From: an uncultured Butyricicoccus sp.
GTDB lineage: Bacteria > Bacillota > Clostridia > Oscillospirales > Butyricicoccaceae
Assembly (NCBI GenBank): GCA_944376065.1
Contig: CALWBL010000004.1
Coordinates: 1-64,000, forward strand
Direction: 5' to 3'
Length of the DNA: 64,000 nucleotides
The position numbers were made by a program, and so were the translations under genes. Of this stretch, positions 17,863 through 27,952 are shown piece after piece (positions within the stretch are counted from its first letter, which is position 1; every line of letters begins with the position of its first letter). The notes below the pieces were generated by a model that searched no databases, was not told where the DNA came from, and saw only the letters and a program-made list of their open reading frames with translations.

Positions 17863-19071
17863 ATGATTGAAATCAAGGGAAAATATAACGAGGCCAAAAT
17901 CTTCATTGATGTGGTGGATAGCGCCTCCATCGCTCAGGTGCTTGAGCTATGCAATCAGGAGTTTACGGCAGGCAGCCGTATTCGGCTGATGCCCGATATC
18001 CACGCCGGGGCAGGCTGCACCATCGGAACTACTATGACTATCACTGACAAGGTGGTGCCAAATCTGGTGGGTGTGGATATCGGTTGTGGTATGGAAACTA
18101 TACGCATCCGAGAATCACATATTGAACTGCAGAAGCTGGATAAACTAATCTATCAGAAAATTCCATCTGGATTCTCAATCCGGGATAAGACACACAGATA
18201 TATAAACCAAATCAATCTGAACAAGTTGTGCTGTGCTCGCCATGTAGATCTACTTCGGGCAGAAAAAAGTATTGGTACTTTAGGTGGTGGCAACCACTTC
18301 ATTGAAGTGGATAGAGACGATGAGGGAAATCTTTATATCGTGGTTCACTCAGGTAGCCGCCACTTGGGTGTGGAGGTGGCCAGCTACTACCAGCAGGCAG
18401 GGTATAAAGCTCTCAATCACACCGACGAAACCTCCATTAAAGCCATGATAGCCCAAATGAAAGCCGAAGGTCGGGAAAATGAAATCCAAAAGGAACTCAA
18501 GCGGCTAAAAAATGTGAAACAGACCAATATCCCTAAGGCACTAGCTTATGTGTCTGGGGAACTGTTTGACCAGTATATTCATGATATGAAAATCGTCCAG
18601 CACTTTGCTGCTATCAACCGGCAAGCCATCATGGATGAAATCGTCAAGGGCATGAAACTCCATGTGGAGGAGCAGTTCACAACCATCCATAACTATATCG
18701 ACACAGACAACATGATACTCAGGAAAGGTTCGGTGTCAGCTCAGGCAGGAGAGCAACTGCTTATCCCAATCAATATGCGAGACGGGAGTCTGATTTGCGT
18801 TGGCAAAGGTAACGAGGACTGGAACTATTCGGCACCCCACGGTGCGGGTCGTCTGATGAGCCGAGCGCAGGCCAAGCAGTCCTTTACCGTTTCCGAGTTC
18901 AAAAAACAGATGGCGGAGGTCTATACTACCTCGGTGGGCAAGTCTACCTTGGACGAGTGTCCTATGGCTTATAAAGATATGCAGGATATTTTGGATAACA
19001 TAGGTCCTACAGCGGAAGTAGTAAAAATCATACGACCCATTTACAACTTCAAGGCGGGAGATGAGGACTAA
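17863..19071 (+). CDS. rtcB: RtcB family RNA ligase
   Basis: GTP- and Mn-dependent ligase that joins RNA 2',3'-cyclic phosphate (or 3'-phosphate) to 5'-OH ends. About 402 residues with all expected centres: VGVDIGCGM (Asp and Cys metal ligands), GTLGGGNHFIE (Asn-His), VVHSGSRHLG (His) and SAPHGAGRLMSR with the histidine that takes GMP. ATG 17863 has GAGG 5 bases upstream; an ATG at 17827 has its purine run directly abutting. Base composition differs from both sides: the line 18361-18420 has 33 G+C of 60, against 22 in 19201-19260. No prfH, archease, rtcA or Ro60 neighbour is present. Probably acquired; could be of the repair-type RtcB branch. Confidence 0.93.
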   Translation: MIEIKGKYNEAKIFIDVVDSASIAQVLELCNQEFTAGSRIRLMPDIHAGAGCTIGTTMTITDKVVPNLVGVDIGCGMETIRIRESHIELQKLDKLIYQKIPSGFSIRDKTHRYINQINLNKLCCARHVDLLRAEKSIGTLGGGNHFIEVDRDDEGNLYIVVHSGSRHLGVEVASYYQQAGYKALNHTDETSIKAMIAQMKAEGRENEIQKELKRLKNVKQTNIPKALAYVSGELFDQYIHDMKIVQHFAAINRQAIMDEIVKGMKLHVEEQFTTIHNYIDTDNMILRKGSVSAQAGEQLLIPINMRDGSLICVGKGNEDWNYSAPHGAGRLMSRAQAKQSFTVSEFKKQMAEVYTTSVGKSTLDECPMAYKDMQDILDNIGPTAEVVKIIRPIYNFKAGDED

Positions 19072-19167
19072 GAGAATCTAGTTTAAAATCGATGGCAAAA
19101 GAAGAGACCCGGTTATGAATCTCACCTATATCAAACTAAATTTGACACACAAGGAAGGGGGGATTAA

Positions 19168-19764
19168 ATGCTGGAAATTGAGGAAGCAATAATTGTAGAA
19201 GGCCGTTATGATATCCAAACACTTAAGCAGTTTGTAAATACTGTTATTTTGCAAACTGGCGGATTTAGAATTTTCAAAGATAAAGAACGCTTGCAAATGA
19301 TAAGAAAAATTGCAGAAAAACGTGGAATCTTAATTCTTACTGATAGTGATGGGGCAGGACTGACAATTAGAAATTTTTTAAAAGGTGCTATTCCAGTTAG
19401 CCAAGTAAAGCACGCATATATACCTGAAATTCTAGGGAAAGAGTCAAGGAAACGTCATGCATCTAAAGCTGGAACTCTTGGTGTTGAGGGTATGTCGCAA
19501 GAAATTTTAAAAAATGCTTTAGTCCGTGCTGGAGCCACTATTGTGGGAGAAAAACATTTAGAACCCATAAAAAAGCAGCTTGTTAAATCAGATTTATATG
19601 CTCTTGGTCTGTCAGGCCAAGAGGGCAGTGAAAAGAGAAGAAAAGCTCTTTTAAAACAGCTTAATTTACCGATGTATCTTTCTGCAAATGCACTGATTGA
19701 CTTTCTAAACGCAGTTAGTGATAGAGATGAAGTTTTTTCAATAATTAAACAGATTGAAAAATAA
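19168..19764 (+). CDS. rnmV: RNase M5-like Toprim protein
   Basis: A 198-residue Toprim-domain protein resembling ribonuclease M5, which matures 5S rRNA by cutting both strands of the precursor helix. Toprim motifs are clear: IVEGRYD with the catalytic Glu near residue 10 and ILTDSDGAG with the DxD near residue 57. The C-terminal half (MSQEILKNALVRAGA, LYALGLSGQEGSEKRRKAL) is the DUF4093-type substrate domain. GGAAGGGGGG stands 8 bases before the ATG. Unlike in Bacillus, ksgA is not adjacent. Confidence 0.88.
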   Translation: MLEIEEAIIVEGRYDIQTLKQFVNTVILQTGGFRIFKDKERLQMIRKIAEKRGILILTDSDGAGLTIRNFLKGAIPVSQVKHAYIPEILGKESRKRHASKAGTLGVEGMSQEILKNALVRAGATIVGEKHLEPIKKQLVKSDLYALGLSGQEGSEKRRKALLKQLNLPMYLSANALIDFLNAVSDRDEVFSIIKQIEK

Positions 19765-19767
19765 TGC

Positions 19768-19795
19768 TTGACATCTTTTAAAACTGTGGTACAAT
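19768..19795 (+). promoter_or_regulatory. Promoter of ribU transcript
   Basis: TTGACA (19768-19773), 16-base spacer, TACAAT (19790-19795), just after the RNase M5-like stop codon and 25 bases before the FMN element. Confidence 0.85.
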
Positions 19796-19820
19796 AAAAC
19801 CGTAAAATTTAGTTCTGTTT

Positions 19821-19936
19821 CAGGGCGGAGTGAAATTCTCCACCGGCAGTGATGAGGTTAAAACCTACAAGTCTGCGAGCCTATTGGCATGATGGGTTAG
19901 ATTCCCGACCGACGGTTAAAGTCCGGATGAGAGAAA
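19821..19936 (+). promoter_or_regulatory. FMN riboswitch (RFN element)
   Basis: All hallmark blocks are present: CAGGGCGGAGTGAAATTCTC, CCACCGGCAGTGATG, GTCTGCGAGCC, GATTCCCGACCGACGGT and AAAGTCCGGATGAGAGAA. FMN binding should favour the terminator downstream and switch off riboflavin uptake. Confidence 0.97.
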
Positions 19937-19996
19937 CGGTGACATGTATATGTTTGTATGCATATTTTCGTGTATCGTGTATTTTATAGCGTCCAC

Positions 19997-20030
19997 GCCC
20001 TTGGAATCTTTCTTCCAAGGGCTTTTTATT
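19997..20030 (+). terminator. Expression-platform terminator of the FMN riboswitch
   Basis: GCCCTTGGAA pairs with TTCCAAGGGC around a 6-base loop, followed by TTTTTATTTT, 40 bases before the ribU start. Confidence 0.9.
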
Positions 20031-20069
20031 TTCCCCAAGCAGCAGAACGAGAATGAGGAGTGTTCTTGT

Positions 20070-20690
20070 ATGTCAAAAACTATGAAAATCACCTATACAG
20101 CCATCTTTGCTGCACTCGCAACTGTACTTATGTACTTTGAATTTTATGTTCCATTTATGCCGCCTTTCTTAAAGGTAGACCTTAGTGGCGCAATCATCTT
20201 AATTGGTGCCTTTATTCTTGGTATTCGTTCAGCCATTACGATGACATTGATTAAAGACCTTATTCATGCCACTCAAACAAAAACAGGTTTTACAGGTGAA
20301 CTTCAAGACTTCATCTTGCTGTCTATACTTGTCATAGTTTCCGTTTCTATTTATAAGCATATGCGCACACAAAAAGGTGCAATTATTGGTTGTGTAGTTG
20401 GCTCTATCGTAATGTCAATTGCTGGTATGATTACAAACTATTTATTTATTTTACCTTTCTATGCAAATGTTATGAATATGCCACTTGAATCCATTTGGGA
20501 GGCATGCCATAGCGTAAACCCATATATTACAGGCATGGAAACATATTTACTTGTCGGTGTTCTTCCATTTAATCTAATTAAATGCAGCATTATAACTTGT
20601 ATGACAATGCTTGTTTACAAGAAATTGAGTGTATTTATTAAATCTAAACAAACACTTGTTAATAAAACAAAAAACTCAATATCCGAATGA
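20070..20690 (+). CDS. ribU: Riboflavin ECF transporter substrate-binding subunit RibU
   Basis: Membrane S component that binds riboflavin and works with the shared EcfAA'T module, which is not in this window. About 206 residues with five to six membrane segments. Family marks are the N-terminal ITYTAIFAALATVLMYFEF, FLKVDLSGAIILIGAFILG, and NYLFILPFY. ATG 20070 has GAGGAG 11 bases upstream; an in-frame ATG at 19944 would run through the riboswitch terminator and is not real. The FMN riboswitch directly upstream supports the substrate. Confidence 0.94.
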   Translation: MSKTMKITYTAIFAALATVLMYFEFYVPFMPPFLKVDLSGAIILIGAFILGIRSAITMTLIKDLIHATQTKTGFTGELQDFILLSILVIVSVSIYKHMRTQKGAIIGCVVGSIVMSIAGMITNYLFILPFYANVMNMPLESIWEACHSVNPYITGMETYLLVGVLPFNLIKCSIITCMTMLVYKKLSVFIKSKQTLVNKTKNSISE

Positions 20691-20707
20691 AAATATTCAA
20701 TCAAAAA

Positions 20708-20742
20708 TCCCTTTGTAAATTTAATTTGCAAAGGGGTTTTAT
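20708..20742 (+). terminator. Intrinsic terminator after ribU
   Basis: CCCTTTGTAAA pairs with TTTGCAAAGGG, followed by GTTTTATCTT. Confidence 0.85.
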
Positions 20743-20829
20743 CTTAATATACGATTTATAATATATAAAAAATATGATATAATCATAATTAGTATTTGAA
20801 TAAAATTAGTACTTTCATAAAAGAAATAA

Positions 20830-22851
<2,022 letters not shown>

Positions 22852-22888
22852 ATGTTTTTATCTATATATAAACAGGAGGTTTTAAGAT

Positions 22889-23176
22889 ATGGCAATCGAA
22901 AGAAAAGAAATTGAACATATCGCAAAGCTCGCAAGACTGGATATCGGTGGCGAGAAGTTTGAACACTTAGCAGCAGATATGCAAGGTATTGTTGCAATGG
23001 TAGACCAGCTGCAAGGGCTTAATTTAGATGATATTACCGATGTAATCGATACAGAGCGTAAAAATGCGTTTCATGAAGATGTGGCGGTGCAGGAATACAC
23101 CCCAGAAGAGCTTATCGCTCCAAACGCACCTGATTTTCAGGCTGGTGGCGTTGCAGTACCACGTGTTGTGGAATAA
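22889..23176 (+). CDS. gatC: Asp-tRNA(Asn)/Glu-tRNA(Gln) amidotransferase subunit C
   Basis: Small 95-residue subunit that clamps GatA to GatB. Typical start with IERKEIEHIAKLARLDI and a central MVDQLQGLNLDDI; the C-terminal part has AFHEDVAVQ. CAGGAGG precedes the ATG by about 9 bases. First gene of gatCAB; gatA follows after 15 bases. Confidence 0.94.
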   Translation: MAIERKEIEHIAKLARLDIGGEKFEHLAADMQGIVAMVDQLQGLNLDDITDVIDTERKNAFHEDVAVQEYTPEELIAPNAPDFQAGGVAVPRVVE

Positions 23177-23191
23177 ATCGAGGTGAAAATA

Positions 23192-24661
23192 ATGGAATTA
23201 TTTAAAAAGACTGCCACTGAGCTTTCTTCTATGCTTAAAGCTAAAGAAATCAGTGCTGTGGAACTTACAAATGATATATTGGCTCGTACTGATGCTGTTG
23301 AAAGCAAGGTTCAGGGCTATGTAACTGTAACTGCTGATGCTGCTCGCAAGCAAGCTGAAGCTGTTGATGCTAAACGTGCAGCAGGTCAGGAGCTTTCAGA
23401 TTTAGCGGGTATCCCAGTTGCAATTAAGGATAATATCTGTACTAAAGGTATACTGACTACTTGCGCCTCCAAGATGCTTTATAATTTTAACCCACCATAT
23501 AATGCAACCGTTATGGAAAAATTAGCTGCTCATGACATTGTTATGACTGGTAAGGCTAACATGGACGAATTTGCAATGGGTTCTTCTTGTGAAAATTCTG
23601 CTATGCATCCAACACACAACCCTCATGATTTAAACCGTGTTCCAGGTGGTTCTTCTGGTGGTTCTGCGGCTGTTGTTGCAGCGGGTGAAGTTCCACTGTC
23701 ACTTGGTTCTGATACAGGCGGTTCTATCCGTCAGCCGGCATCATTTTGTGGTGTTGTAGGTTTAAAGCCAACTTATGGTGCTGTTTCCCGTTATGGTCTA
23801 ATTGCTTTCGCATCTTCTCTTGACCAGATTGGTCCATTTGGTCGCTCAGTTGAAGATACTGCTATGTTATTTGATGCAATTACAGCACATGACCCAAAAC
23901 ATGATTCAACTTCTGTTAAAACCCCATTTGAAGGCACTACCTATTCAAACTTAAGTGCTGATATGAAGGGCAAGAAGATTGGTCTGCCTAAGGAATATTT
24001 TAGTGAAGGTATTTCTGAGGAGGTTCGCAAAAATGTTTTGGCTGCCGCTGAAACATATAAATCTTTAGGTGCAGAAGTTTTTGAGATTTCTCTTCCACTT
24101 TCTGAGTATGCACTTCCAATTTATTATATTTTATCATCTGCCGAGGCATCTTCTAACCTCGCACGTTTTGACGGTGTAAAATATGGTTATCGTACAAAAA
24201 ATGCTGATGAAGATTTAATCTCTCTTTATACTAAATCCCGTTCTGAAGGTTTTGGTGAAGAAGTTCAGCGTCGTATTATGCTGGGTACTTATGTGCTTTC
24301 TTCTGGTTATTACGATGCTTATTATAAAAAGGCTCGTGCTGCACAGCGCAAAATTAAAGCAGAGTTTGCAAGTGCATTTGAAAAGTGCGATGCGATTTTA
24401 ACACCTGTTGCACCTACAACCGCTTATACTATTGGCTCTAAAACCACAAACCCACTTGAAATGTATGCAGGCGATATTTGTACAGTTTCCGTAAATATTG
24501 CAGGTCTGCCAGCTATGGTTCAGCCTTGTGGTTTTGATTCTAACAAAATGCCTATTGGCATGCAGCTTATTGGCCCACGCTTTGGTGAGCAGACTCTGCT
24601 AAATGCTGGTTACGCTTTTGAGCAGGCATCTGGTTTAAAAAACATCATTGCTGAGCTGTAA
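23192..24661 (+). CDS. gatA: Asp-tRNA(Asn)/Glu-tRNA(Gln) amidotransferase subunit A
   Basis: Amidase subunit that releases ammonia from glutamine for transamidation of misacylated tRNA. About 489 residues with the amidase signature Ser-cisSer-Lys: PVAIKDNICTKG holds the Lys, and GGSSGGSAAVVAAGEVPLSLGSDTGGSIR the serines near residues 150-175. ATG 23192 with AGGTG 7 bases upstream; a GTG at 23183 is an alternative. The presence of GatCAB suggests that Gln-tRNA and/or Asn-tRNA is made indirectly. Confidence 0.97.
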   Translation: MELFKKTATELSSMLKAKEISAVELTNDILARTDAVESKVQGYVTVTADAARKQAEAVDAKRAAGQELSDLAGIPVAIKDNICTKGILTTCASKMLYNFNPPYNATVMEKLAAHDIVMTGKANMDEFAMGSSCENSAMHPTHNPHDLNRVPGGSSGGSAAVVAAGEVPLSLGSDTGGSIRQPASFCGVVGLKPTYGAVSRYGLIAFASSLDQIGPFGRSVEDTAMLFDAITAHDPKHDSTSVKTPFEGTTYSNLSADMKGKKIGLPKEYFSEGISEEVRKNVLAAAETYKSLGAEVFEISLPLSEYALPIYYILSSAEASSNLARFDGVKYGYRTKNADEDLISLYTKSRSEGFGEEVQRRIMLGTYVLSSGYYDAYYKKARAAQRKIKAEFASAFEKCDAILTPVAPTTAYTIGSKTTNPLEMYAGDICTVSVNIAGLPAMVQPCGFDSNKMPIGMQLIGPRFGEQTLLNAGYAFEQASGLKNIIAEL

Positions 24662-24673
24662 TTAGGAGGATAA

Positions 24674-26113
24674 ATGAAAATGAAATATCAAGCAGTCATC
24701 GGTCTTGAGGTGCATGCTGAGCTATCCACCGAAAGCAAAATTTACTGTTCTTGTTCAGCAAAATTTGGTGCTGATATAAATACACATACCTGTCCAGTTT
24801 GCACAGGTATGCCTGGTGCATTACCAGTTTTAAATAAGCAGGTTGTACACTATGCAGCTAAAATGGGTCTTGCAACAGGTTGTACTGTAAACCGTCTGTG
24901 TAAGGCTGACCGTAAGAATTACTTCTATCCTGACCTTCCTAAAGCGTATCAGATTTCACAGTTTGACGTTCCAATCTGTGAGAATGGTGAAGTTTTTTTC
25001 TATGTTGATGGTGAAAAGAAGTCCTGTCGATTAGAGCGTATTCACTTTGAAGAGGATGCAGGCAAGCTGCTTCATGATGAAATTGATGGAACAGTTGTAG
25101 ACTTTAATCGTTGCGGTGTACCACTTATTGAAATGGTAACAAAGCCAGACCTTCATTCCTCAGCGGAGGCCAAGGAATTTTTAGAAATGATAAAAACCAC
25201 TTTGTCTTACCTTGATATTTGTGACTGTAAAATGGAAGAAGGCTCTATACGTTGTGATGTTAATGTTTCTATTCGTCCAGAAGGCTCTAACGAATTTGGC
25301 ACTCGTGTAGAGATGAAAAATATTAACACTTTCTCTGGAGCGGTTCGTGCGATTGATTATGAAATTGCTCGTCAGATTGAAGTTGTTGAAAATGGTGGTA
25401 CAATCCAGCAAGAAACACGTCGTTGGGACGATGTTAAGCTAAAAAATACAGTAATGCGTACTAAAGAAGACGCTCAGGATTATCGCTACTTCCCAGACCC
25501 AGACCTTATAGCTGTTGAAATTGATGATGAATGGTATAAGCAAATTGAAAGCGAAATTCCAGAGCTGCCAATCTCTCGTTATGAGCGTTACTTAAATGAG
25601 TACGGCATGACCGCTATGGAATCTCGTCAGCTTATGGATTCTTATTCAAAAGCAAGTTTGCTTGATGCAGCAGCGGCATCTGGCAAGGTTAAGCCAAAAG
25701 CAGCAGCTAACTGGATTCTATCTGATATTTCAAAATATCTTAATGATAAAGAGCTGGAGCTTGAAAACACAAAGCTAACCGCTGAAAAGTTGGTTGACCT
25801 TATTTGTTTAATTGATGCTGGTACAATTTCAGGGGCAGCAGGTAAGAAAGTTCTTGTTCAGCTATTTGAAACTGATGAAACAGCAGAGCAAATTGTAGAA
25901 CGTTTGGGATTAAAGCAGGTATCTGATGAAGGAGCAATTTTAACTCTTGTTAAGCAGGTGCTGGACTCCAATCCAAAGTCTATTGAAGACTATAAGGCTG
26001 GTAAGAAGAATGTTACTGGATTCTTAGTTGGTCAATGTATGAAGGCATCTAAGGGACAGGGCAATCCTCAGATTATCAATAAGTTACTAGCTCAGGAGCT
26101 TGCAAAGCTATAA
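24674..26113 (+). CDS. gatB: Asp-tRNA(Asn)/Glu-tRNA(Gln) amidotransferase subunit B
   Basis: Kinase/transamidase subunit that phosphorylates Glu- or Asp-tRNA and adds ammonia. 479 residues: family start QAVIGLEVHAELSTESKIYC, zinc-site cysteines CSCSAK and CPVCTGMPGALPVLN, RKNYFYPDLPKAYQISQ, and the helical plus YqeY-like tail that contacts tRNA (NPKSIEDYKAGKKNVTGFLVGQ). AGGAGG 4 bases before the ATG. Last gene of the gat operon, ended by a terminator. Confidence 0.97.
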   Translation: MKMKYQAVIGLEVHAELSTESKIYCSCSAKFGADINTHTCPVCTGMPGALPVLNKQVVHYAAKMGLATGCTVNRLCKADRKNYFYPDLPKAYQISQFDVPICENGEVFFYVDGEKKSCRLERIHFEEDAGKLLHDEIDGTVVDFNRCGVPLIEMVTKPDLHSSAEAKEFLEMIKTTLSYLDICDCKMEEGSIRCDVNVSIRPEGSNEFGTRVEMKNINTFSGAVRAIDYEIARQIEVVENGGTIQQETRRWDDVKLKNTVMRTKEDAQDYRYFPDPDLIAVEIDDEWYKQIESEIPELPISRYERYLNEYGMTAMESRQLMDSYSKASLLDAAAASGKVKPKAAANWILSDISKYLNDKELELENTKLTAEKLVDLICLIDAGTISGAAGKKVLVQLFETDETAEQIVERLGLKQVSDEGAILTLVKQVLDSNPKSIEDYKAGKKNVTGFLVGQCMKASKGQGNPQIINKLLAQELAKL

Positions 26114-26120
26114 ATTTTAA

Positions 26121-26153
26121 ACGGGCAGAGTTAAATTTCTCTGCTCGTTTTTT
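26121..26153 (+). terminator. Intrinsic terminator after gatB
   Basis: ACGGGCAGAG pairs with CTCTGCTCGT (one G-T pair) around an 8-base loop, followed by a T run. Confidence 0.9.
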
Positions 26154-26177
26154 ATCATAATTAAGTAGGTGTATATA

Positions 26178-26573
26178 TTGGTTTTAATAGTATGTACTGA
26201 TGATAAAAATGGAATGATGTTTAATAATAGACGTCAAAGTAAAGATGCTTTACTTATTGAGGATTTAATAAATACAGTTGGTCAAAATAGTCTTTATTGC
26301 TCAGAATATACAGCAAAATTATTTAATGATTTTGAGTTTAAACCGCAAATTCGTGAAAGTTTTGATAATTTATTGGAAAATGACCATGTTTTCGTCGAAA
26401 ATCCGGATAATATACCTCAAAATATCACCAAAATAATTAAATATTTATGGAATAGACATTATCCATCGGATAAAAAGTTTAATATTGACATTTCAAATTG
26501 GAAATTACAATTTAGTTATGAGTTTGTTGGAAAATCTCATGAAAAAATAACAAAGGAGATATATATTAAATGA
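26178..26573 (+). CDS. Small conserved-looking protein of unknown function
   Basis: About 131 residues, soluble, no signal peptide. I do not assign a function. Its N-terminus VLIVCTDDKNGMMFNNRRQS looks like a strand followed by a conserved loop, and the rest is helical with a lysine-rich end. The start is probably TTG 26178, with AGG 8 bases upstream; the GTG at 26169 lacks a site. It ends in a 4-base overlap (ATGA) with the nuclease gene, so the two are translationally coupled and may act together. Confidence 0.6.
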   Translation: MVLIVCTDDKNGMMFNNRRQSKDALLIEDLINTVGQNSLYCSEYTAKLFNDFEFKPQIRESFDNLLENDHVFVENPDNIPQNITKIIKYLWNRHYPSDKKFNIDISNWKLQFSYEFVGKSHEKITKEIYIK

Positions 26574-27481
26574 TAAATATAGCAAAAAAACTTTTAGCAC
26601 TTCTAATGTGCTGTGTATTTTTAACAGGCTGTGATATAATTCCTGTTCAAAATCCCATAAATCAAAGCTCGTATCTTTTGGATGAAATTCCAGAGTTTTC
26701 TGGTGAGCCTTATGTTGTGATAAATAACAATCAACCAGATTTTGACACAAGTTCACTTGATACAAAGGCTTTTGAAGAATATAGTGACCTTGATTCTTTA
26801 GGTCGTTGTGGAGTTGCAACTGCAAATATAGGCAAAGAAATTATGCCCACTGAAAAACGTGGAAATATTAGCAATGTAAAACCAAGTGGCTGGATAAATA
26901 AAGAATATGATAAAGAACTTGTTGATGGTCGTTATATTTACAACCGTTGTCATTTGATAGGTTATCAGCTTACTGGCGAAAATGATAATGAAAAAAATCT
27001 TATAACTGGCACACGTTATATGAATGTAGAAGGAATGTTGCCATTTGAAAATATGGTGGCTGACTACATAGATGAAACTGATAACCATGTAATGTACCGC
27101 ATTACTCCAATATATGATGGTGATAATCTGGTAGCAAGTGGTGTTCAGATGGAGGCATATTCAGTAGAGGATAATGGTGAAGGCATTTGTTTTAATGTTT
27201 ATGTATATAACAATCAGCCTGAAATAACTATTGATTATGCAACCGGTGATAACTGGCTTTCAACTGAAACACCTGCAAATTATGATACATCACAAGATTC
27301 ATTGGACAATACAAGTAATAATACTGCGGAATATATTTTAAATACTAGCTCTAAAAAAATCCATAAGCCTACATGTGGTGGACTTGCAAATACAAAACCT
27401 GAAAATAAAAAATCATATACAGGTGATATTCAAAGTTTACTTGACCAAGGATATACAAAATGTAAAAATTGCAATCCATAA
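26570..27481 (+). CDS. Lipoprotein DNA/RNA non-specific endonuclease with C-terminal Ada-like Cys domain
   Basis: A 303-residue surface lipoprotein. The signal peptide ends in the lipobox LTGC (Cys near residue 21). A beta-beta-alpha metal nuclease domain of the NUC/EndA type follows. The catalytic region is YNRCHLIGYQL around residues 124-134 with NLITGTRYMN after it; the usual DRGH reads NRCH, keeping the general-base His. A low-complexity Ser/Thr/Asn linker leads to a C-terminal YILNTSSKKIHKPTC...CKNCNP module, like the cysteine-bearing repeat fused to other secreted nucleases and similar to the Ada metal-binding domain. Streptococcal EndA makes single strands for DNA uptake, so a link with comEC is possible but unproven. 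Confidence 0.88.
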   Translation: MINIAKKLLALLMCCVFLTGCDIIPVQNPINQSSYLLDEIPEFSGEPYVVINNNQPDFDTSSLDTKAFEEYSDLDSLGRCGVATANIGKEIMPTEKRGNISNVKPSGWINKEYDKELVDGRYIYNRCHLIGYQLTGENDNEKNLITGTRYMNVEGMLPFENMVADYIDETDNHVMYRITPIYDGDNLVASGVQMEAYSVEDNGEGICFNVYVYNNQPEITIDYATGDNWLSTETPANYDTSQDSLDNTSNNTAEYILNTSSKKIHKPTCGGLANTKPENKKSYTGDIQSLLDQGYTKCKNCNP

Positions 27482-27487
27482 AAATAT

Positions 27488-27524
27488 AAAAACGGATACA
27501 TATAAGATGTATCCGTTTTTATTT
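27488..27524 (+). terminator. Intrinsic terminator after the nuclease gene
   Basis: AAAAACGGATACAT pairs with ATGTATCCGTTTTT around a 5-base loop. Confidence 0.92.
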
Positions 27525-27583
27525 ACAAAGTAATGTCAAGAAAAATCTTGCTTTTAAACTTTTTGCATAATGTGTGCTTTTGC

Positions 27584-27612
27584 TTGACACTTATACCTAT
27601 TTAGTCTAAAAT
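27584..27612 (+). promoter_or_regulatory. Promoter of the cobalamin biosynthesis operon
   Basis: TTGACA (27584-27589), 17-base spacer, TAAAAT (27607-27612), about 25 bases before the riboswitch. No other strong promoter was noticed in the following 20 kb, although weak internal ones cannot be excluded. Confidence 0.75.
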
Positions 27613-27637
27613 GAAATCGTATTAAAATATGTGTTGT

Positions 27638-27805
27638 TAAAGTGTCTGTTTGCCTAGCAAGCAGCTTAAAAGGGAATGGGGTGAAAATCCCCAGCGGTCA
27701 CGCCGCTGTAATGAATGAGTTTTATGCCAAAAGACCACTGATTTAATAATCGGGAAGGCAGCATAAAATGATGAATTCTGAGCCAGAATACCTGCTTTTA
27801 CATTT
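27638..27805 (+). promoter_or_regulatory. Cobalamin riboswitch
   Basis: Shows the conserved blocks AAAAGGGAATGGGGTGAAAA, the B12 box region CAGCGGTCACGCCGCTGTAA, GCCAAAAGACCACTG, TCGGGAAGGC and GAGCCAGAATACCTGC. Adenosylcobalamin binding should end transcription at the hairpin just ahead of cbiD. Confidence 0.96.
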
Positions 27806-27892
27806 GTTTTGCAGCAGTTACGAGCGATGACTGGTCTGTAGATTTGTTACCCTGTGTTTTAAAAATTCATTGGCTAATCAATTCTTAACTTG

Positions 27893-27931
27893 ACCAGTTT
27901 ATAGTGTTTTTACACTATAAACTGGTTTTTC
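27893..27931 (+). terminator. Expression-platform terminator of the cobalamin riboswitch
   Basis: Fourteen-base perfect stem ACCAGTTTATAGTG with CACTATAAACTGGT, 6-base loop, then TTTTTCT, 22 bases before cbiD. Confidence 0.93.
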
Positions 27932-27952
27932 TATTATTAAAGAAGGTTTTTT

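Noticed and set aside
17863..19071. rtcB as part of an RtcB2-PrfH ribosome-repair pair
   Set aside because: No prfH-like release factor gene is adjacent; the next gene is an RNase M5-like Toprim protein.
19944..20069. N-terminal extension of ribU
   Set aside because: The extension lies over the riboswitch terminator. ATG 20070 has a ribosome site and gives a normal RibU start.
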